From NCBI RefSeq assembly GCF_030271165.1, contig NZ_JASSZH010000002.1, positions 1 to 55,733 of the forward strand: a DNA stretch of 55,733 nt. The letters run 5' to 3'. The position numbers were made by a program, and so were the translations under genes. Shown here one piece after another: positions 52,100-55,733 of this stretch (within the stretch, counting starts at the first letter, position 1; the number at the start of each line of letters is the position of its first letter). Below the pieces are notes generated by a model. The model worked only from the letters and a program-made list of their open reading frames with translations. It searched no databases and had not been told where the DNA came from. Source of the DNA: Psychromicrobium xiongbiense. Lineage in GTDB: Bacteria; Actinomycetota; Actinomycetes; Actinomycetales; Micrococcaceae.

Positions 52100-55000
52100 A
52101 TGACTGCCCAGACTTCGCATTACCTCCGTTACCCGCATCTCCATGGCGATCTCGTGACGTTTGTCGCAGAAAATGATGTATGGCTCGCGCCCCTGGCGGG
52201 AGGGCGCGCCTGGCGCCTCTCCTCGCTGGGACTGCCCGCCAAAAACCCCAGATTCACCCCTGACGGACGGCGAGTGGTCTGGACGGTGATCCAGGGCAGC
52301 GCACCTGAGGTGGTCAGTGTGGAGGTCGATGGCGGTGACGTCCGTCGACATACCTGGTTCGGCCACGCGTCCACGAAGGTTACCGGCTTCACCCCGGAGG
52401 GGGAGCCCGTCGTGGTGAGTTCCTTCGAGCAGCCGGAAAGTCGGCACACCGTAGGCTATGCGCTGACTCTGGGTGAAGCAGGAGGTGCCGACCGGCGTCG
52501 GCTGCCCTTTGGCCCCATCGACACGGCGGCTTTCGGCCCGGTGTTCGGCGATGAGCGTCCGGTGGTCGTCTCCTCGGTGTACTCCCGCGAACCTGCCTGG
52601 TGGAAGCGCTACCGCGGTGGTACCGCCGGGAAGCTCTGGATCGACCGGGATGGTTCGGGCGAGTTTGAACGGCTGGTTCCCGAGCTCGACGGTAATCTGG
52701 CGGACCCACTCTGGCTGGGTGAACGGATCGCCTTCCTCTCCGATCATGAGGGGTATGGAAACCTCTATTCCGTGCTGCCGACGGGGGAGTCCCTGCGCCG
52801 CCATACCGACCATGAAGGTTTCTACGTCCGGCATGCCTCCTCAGACGGTGCACGGGTGATTTTTGAATCCGCCGGGCACCTCTTTGTACTGTACAGCCTG
52901 GATGCCGCCCCGCGGCAGCTGGAGATCACCCTGGGCTCGGCCTCGACAGGCCGCAGGCCTCGCCCGCTGCCGGTGGCCGAACACCTTGGCGAGGTGCTCC
53001 CCGACCACAGTGGTACCGCAAGCATTCTGGAAAGTCATGGAACGATCCACTGGTTGGCACACCGCGATGGCCCTGCCCGGGCGCTCGAGGTGACGCCCGG
53101 GGTCCGGGCCAGGCTTGCCCGGCCGGTGGGTACCGACCGGGTGGCCTATGTGGCTGATCATGGGGGCGTCGAGGCGCTCTATGTGGTGCCGTTGGAGCCC
53201 GACGCTCCGGGGCGAGTTGCCACCGATGCGGTGAACGAAGCGACCCTGGCGCACCCTGCCGAGGAGGGCGCGCCAGACGGTCAGCAGAATCCCGGCGGAT
53301 CGGAGGAGCACGGACAGGACGAGTCCCTCCTGCCGAAGCCCGTTTCGGCAGCGTCGGTCAACCGTTCTGGCACCGTCACGGCAGCCGTTCCTGAGAACAC
53401 CGTTGATACAGAGACCACCCTCGGCGCAGCCGGTTCCGGCACTCAGGCCTCCGGGACCCAGGGCTCGGGGATACCTTCGCAGCGATTCGACGTGGGGGAG
53501 CAGGAACGCATCCGGACCCTGGAAGTCAGCCCTGATGCCAGGCTGTTGGCGGTCACCACGGAGGCAGGCGGCCTCTTCCTGATCGACCTGGTGAGTGAGC
53601 AGGTGCGTGAGTTGGTGCATACCCGGGTGTCCGCCATCGACCGCGCTGGCTTCAGCCCGGATTCGCGCTGGTTGGTCTGGGCAGAGCCGGTGTCAGTGGA
53701 GACCGAGCGCACCCGTCTGCGCATCGCGCCCCTCGACTCGGCGGCCTCCCCTGACGCCGTCAGCGTGACGGACGTGACCGACGGGCGGTTCCGTGATTTT
53801 TCGCCGAGTTTCACTCCGGACGGCAAATTCCTGGCGTTCCTGTCGCAGCGCAGCTTTGATCCGGTCTACGACAGCCACAATTTCGATCTGGCCTTCCCTC
53901 AGTCGATTAAGCCCTATCTGGTGGCGCTGCAGGCAGGAACTCCCTCGCCCTTCGGCCCGACCGTCGGTGGCGGCAGTGACAGAGCCTCGGTTGACCAGGT
54001 GCCTACGGCCGGGTCAGATACGGAAGCCGATAGCGCCGTGAACCCGGTGACGGTTGATCTGGACGGCCTTGCCGAGCGGATCATTTCGGTTCCTGTGGCT
54101 CAGGGCAGTTACCGCGCACTCAGCGCCGCTCCGGACGCGCTGCTCTGGCTGGAGCGTGATCTGGAGGGCGTGCTGGGTGATGGCAGGGCCACCCTCGCGG
54201 ACAAGCCCGCACCGTCCCGCCTGGTGCGGTTCGACCTGCTGAGCCGGGAGAAGGTGACCCTGCTCGATGACGTGAGTCGATACCATCTTTCCGGCGATCG
54301 CAAGCAGGTGGTGGCGGTGAGCCAGAAGAAGGTTCTGGCGGTGCCCAGTGACAAGCGTATCGAGGAGAAGTCCAGAGAGCGCGTTGAGGTGGATCTGGGC
54401 CGGATCAGGGTCACTCTGCAGCCGGTGAAGGTCTGGGGGCAGGCTTTCGACGAGGCCTGGCGCCTGCAGCGCGATTTCTTCTGGACTCCGGATCTGGCCG
54501 GTATCGACTGGGAGGGCATCTACCGGACCTATCGGCCCCTGGTGGAGCGTCTGGGCTCCCACGATGACCTGGTTGACCTGCTGTGGGAACTGCACGGCGA
54601 GCTGGGAACCTCCCACGCCTATGTTCAGCCGCGGGGGTTATCGGAACCGGGAACGGCTCCGCAGGGGCGTCTGGGGGCAAAGCTGGAGCGGCAGGGTTCT
54701 GAGTGGCTGGTGAAGCAGATCCTGCCCGGCGAATCTTCTGATCCGCAGGCTACGGCGCCGCTCGCGGCTCCAGGGGTGGACGTCCGGGAAGGCGATGCCG
54801 TTCTTGCCGTCGATGGCGTCCCGGTGGGCGCCGAGGGCATCGAACCACTTTTGGCGGGTGCGGCGGGAAAGACCGTTGAACTGCTGATTCGCCAGGGAGC
54901 ACTTCACGGCGAAGGCGCTGGCAGGACCCGTCGGGTGGCGGTGGTTCCGCTAAAGAGCGAGGAGCGCCTGCGGTACCAGGACTGGGTACGCCGCAACCGG

Positions 55001-55669
55001 GCCGTGGTACGTGAAGCCTCGGGTGGCCGCTTTGGCTACCTTCATATTCCAGACATGATGAGTCACGGCTGGTCTCAGTTGCATCGCGATCTGGAAGCCG
55101 AGTTCACCTGCGATGCCGTCATCATCGACGTCCGTCGAAATCGCGGTGGGCACACCTCGCAGTTGGTCGCGGAACTGATCGGGCGCAAGATCACCGCCTG
55201 GGTGCGCACCCGGGGCCGGGAGGACGGAACATACCCGGCGATTGCCCCGCGCGGTCCGGTGGTCATACTTGCCGACGAATTCGCTGGTTCGGACGGCGAT
55301 ATCATCACCCAGGTCAGCAAGTTGCGCGGCATCGGGCCGGTGATCGGCACCCGTACCTGGGGTGGTGTGGTCGGCATCGATGGACAGTTCTCGCTGGCAG
55401 ACGGGACCGGTGTGACCCAGCCGCGCTACGCCCTCTGGTTCACCGGCGGCGTGGGCTGGGATGTGGAGAACCGGGGCGTCAGCCCGGACATCGAAGTGGT
55501 GTTCCCGCCGCACGCCTATGGCGCGGGGGAGGACCCGCAACTCGAGTATGGGCTCGGTGTGCTGCGGGAGATGCTGGTGGAGATTCCCACCGATCTGCCG
55601 CCAGCCCACGAAGGCTACCGTTCGCTGCGCCCGGGAGCCCTGCCCCCGCGCCCGCAGACGGCGCAGTGA
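52100..55669 (+). CDS. Tricorn protease homologue
   Basis: Large cytoplasmic serine protease thought to trim oligopeptides released by the proteasome or Clp. 1189 residues. Two beta-propellers (about 1-370 and 460-730, with repeats such as FTPDGRRVVW and FSPDSRWLVW), then C1, a PDZ domain (about 865-955, GDAVLAVDGVPVGAEGIEPLLAG) and the S41-like C2 catalytic domain. Catalytic candidates: His839 in GTSHAY, Ser1064 and Asp1065 in EFAGSDGDI, Glu1123 in DVENRGVSPDIEV. About 85 residues of Gly/Ser/Glu/Gln-rich sequence (around 375-460) are inserted between the propellers, which explains the length above the usual 1030-1080. No signal peptide. Confidence 0.95.
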   Translation: MTAQTSHYLRYPHLHGDLVTFVAENDVWLAPLAGGRAWRLSSLGLPAKNPRFTPDGRRVVWTVIQGSAPEVVSVEVDGGDVRRHTWFGHASTKVTGFTPEGEPVVVSSFEQPESRHTVGYALTLGEAGGADRRRLPFGPIDTAAFGPVFGDERPVVVSSVYSREPAWWKRYRGGTAGKLWIDRDGSGEFERLVPELDGNLADPLWLGERIAFLSDHEGYGNLYSVLPTGESLRRHTDHEGFYVRHASSDGARVIFESAGHLFVLYSLDAAPRQLEITLGSASTGRRPRPLPVAEHLGEVLPDHSGTASILESHGTIHWLAHRDGPARALEVTPGVRARLARPVGTDRVAYVADHGGVEALYVVPLEPDAPGRVATDAVNEATLAHPAEEGAPDGQQNPGGSEEHGQDESLLPKPVSAASVNRSGTVTAAVPENTVDTETTLGAAGSGTQASGTQGSGIPSQRFDVGEQERIRTLEVSPDARLLAVTTEAGGLFLIDLVSEQVRELVHTRVSAIDRAGFSPDSRWLVWAEPVSVETERTRLRIAPLDSAASPDAVSVTDVTDGRFRDFSPSFTPDGKFLAFLSQRSFDPVYDSHNFDLAFPQSIKPYLVALQAGTPSPFGPTVGGGSDRASVDQVPTAGSDTEADSAVNPVTVDLDGLAERIISVPVAQGSYRALSAAPDALLWLERDLEGVLGDGRATLADKPAPSRLVRFDLLSREKVTLLDDVSRYHLSGDRKQVVAVSQKKVLAVPSDKRIEEKSRERVEVDLGRIRVTLQPVKVWGQAFDEAWRLQRDFFWTPDLAGIDWEGIYRTYRPLVERLGSHDDLVDLLWELHGELGTSHAYVQPRGLSEPGTAPQGRLGAKLERQGSEWLVKQILPGESSDPQATAPLAAPGVDVREGDAVLAVDGVPVGAEGIEPLLAGAAGKTVELLIRQGALHGEGAGRTRRVAVVPLKSEERLRYQDWVRRNRAVVREASGGRFGYLHIPDMMSHGWSQLHRDLEAEFTCDAVIIDVRRNRGGHTSQLVAELIGRKITAWVRTRGREDGTYPAIAPRGPVVILADEFAGSDGDIITQVSKLRGIGPVIGTRTWGGVVGIDGQFSLADGTGVTQPRYALWFTGGVGWDVENRGVSPDIEVVFPPHAYGAGEDPQLEYGLGVLREMLVEIPTDLPPAHEGYRSLRPGALPPRPQTAQ

Positions 55670-55711
55670 CCCCCGGAACTAGCTCGTAGATCGCGGCCCA
55701 GGTACACGGAA

Positions 55712-55722
55712 GGGGGGGGGGG
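55712..55722 (+). other. Eleven-G run near the window end
   Basis: A homopolymer of 11 G, then CACCCC, eleven bases before the end. No gene is seen in 55670-55733. It may mark a contig end or an assembly artefact rather than biology. Confidence 0.6.
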
Positions 55723-55733
55723 CACCCCAAGGG

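Noticed and set aside
1..55733. CRISPR array, prophage, toxin-antitoxin, defence or biosynthetic cluster
   Set aside because: No spaced direct repeats, integrase, phage, nuclease-defence or megasynthase proteins were found; nearly all genes are conserved housekeeping genes.

Overview
This window is an ordinary, gene-dense stretch of a high-GC actinobacterial chromosome. The most likely group is Micrococcales, probably Micrococcaceae-like. The reasons are the gene order (PASTA kinase, Rv2175c-type regulator, prenyl synthetase, a division/cell-wall cluster without ftsA but with sepF and divIVA, then the panB-glnA2-glnE nitrogen block, lipA-lipB and a tricorn protease), the many GTG starts, and a MurE whose diamino-acid motif is not the meso-DAP type. 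No prophage, insertion sequence, CRISPR array, tRNA or rRNA was seen.

Region by region: 1-2059 is a PASTA-domain Ser/Thr kinase, cut by the left edge. It is divergent from a small DNA-binding protein of the Rv2175c type. Next come a prenyl diphosphate synthase and a lipoprotein on the minus strand, then dinB and a DUF3040 membrane protein. From 6501 to about 26543 runs the division and cell-wall cluster: mraZ, rsmH, ftsL, ftsI, murE, murF, mraY, murD, ftsW, murG, murC, ftsQ, ftsZ, pgeF, yggS, sepF, yggT and divIVA. Many junctions are 4-bp ATGA/GTGA overlaps, implying coupled translation. mraZ is preceded by three evenly spaced GTGGAG boxes lying in its promoter, and ftsZ by a perfect 21-bp palindrome.

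26630-33843 holds lspA, an RluD-type pseudouridine synthase, dnaE, a lone hisD, and nrdR with two NrdR-box-like sites upstream. 33959-36875 holds polyphosphate glucokinase, methionine aminopeptidase, a 55-residue SPOR-like protein and a secreted protein. 36890-46795 is a nitrogen block: panB, glnA2, glnE, a two-gene amino-acid ABC transporter (binding protein fused to permease, plus ATPase) and the adenylylatable glnA. Between the transporter and glnA sit a 71-residue HTH protein with two mirror-image operators over its own promoter, and a decayed SRPBCC gene. 46997-55669 holds an RDD membrane protein, a DUF4191 protein, lipA-lipB, an unusual membrane kinase (HGD/DLG motifs) and a tricorn protease.

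The most consistent unlisted signal is promoter architecture. In eleven genes a TAnnnT box is followed by exactly six bases and then the start codon, which places the expected transcription start on the start codon (leaderless mRNA). I did not find a convincing new multi-gene system. The best candidates for follow-up are the self-regulating HTH locus at 44664-44925, the paired NrdR boxes, the ftsZ palindrome and the noncanonical kinase.
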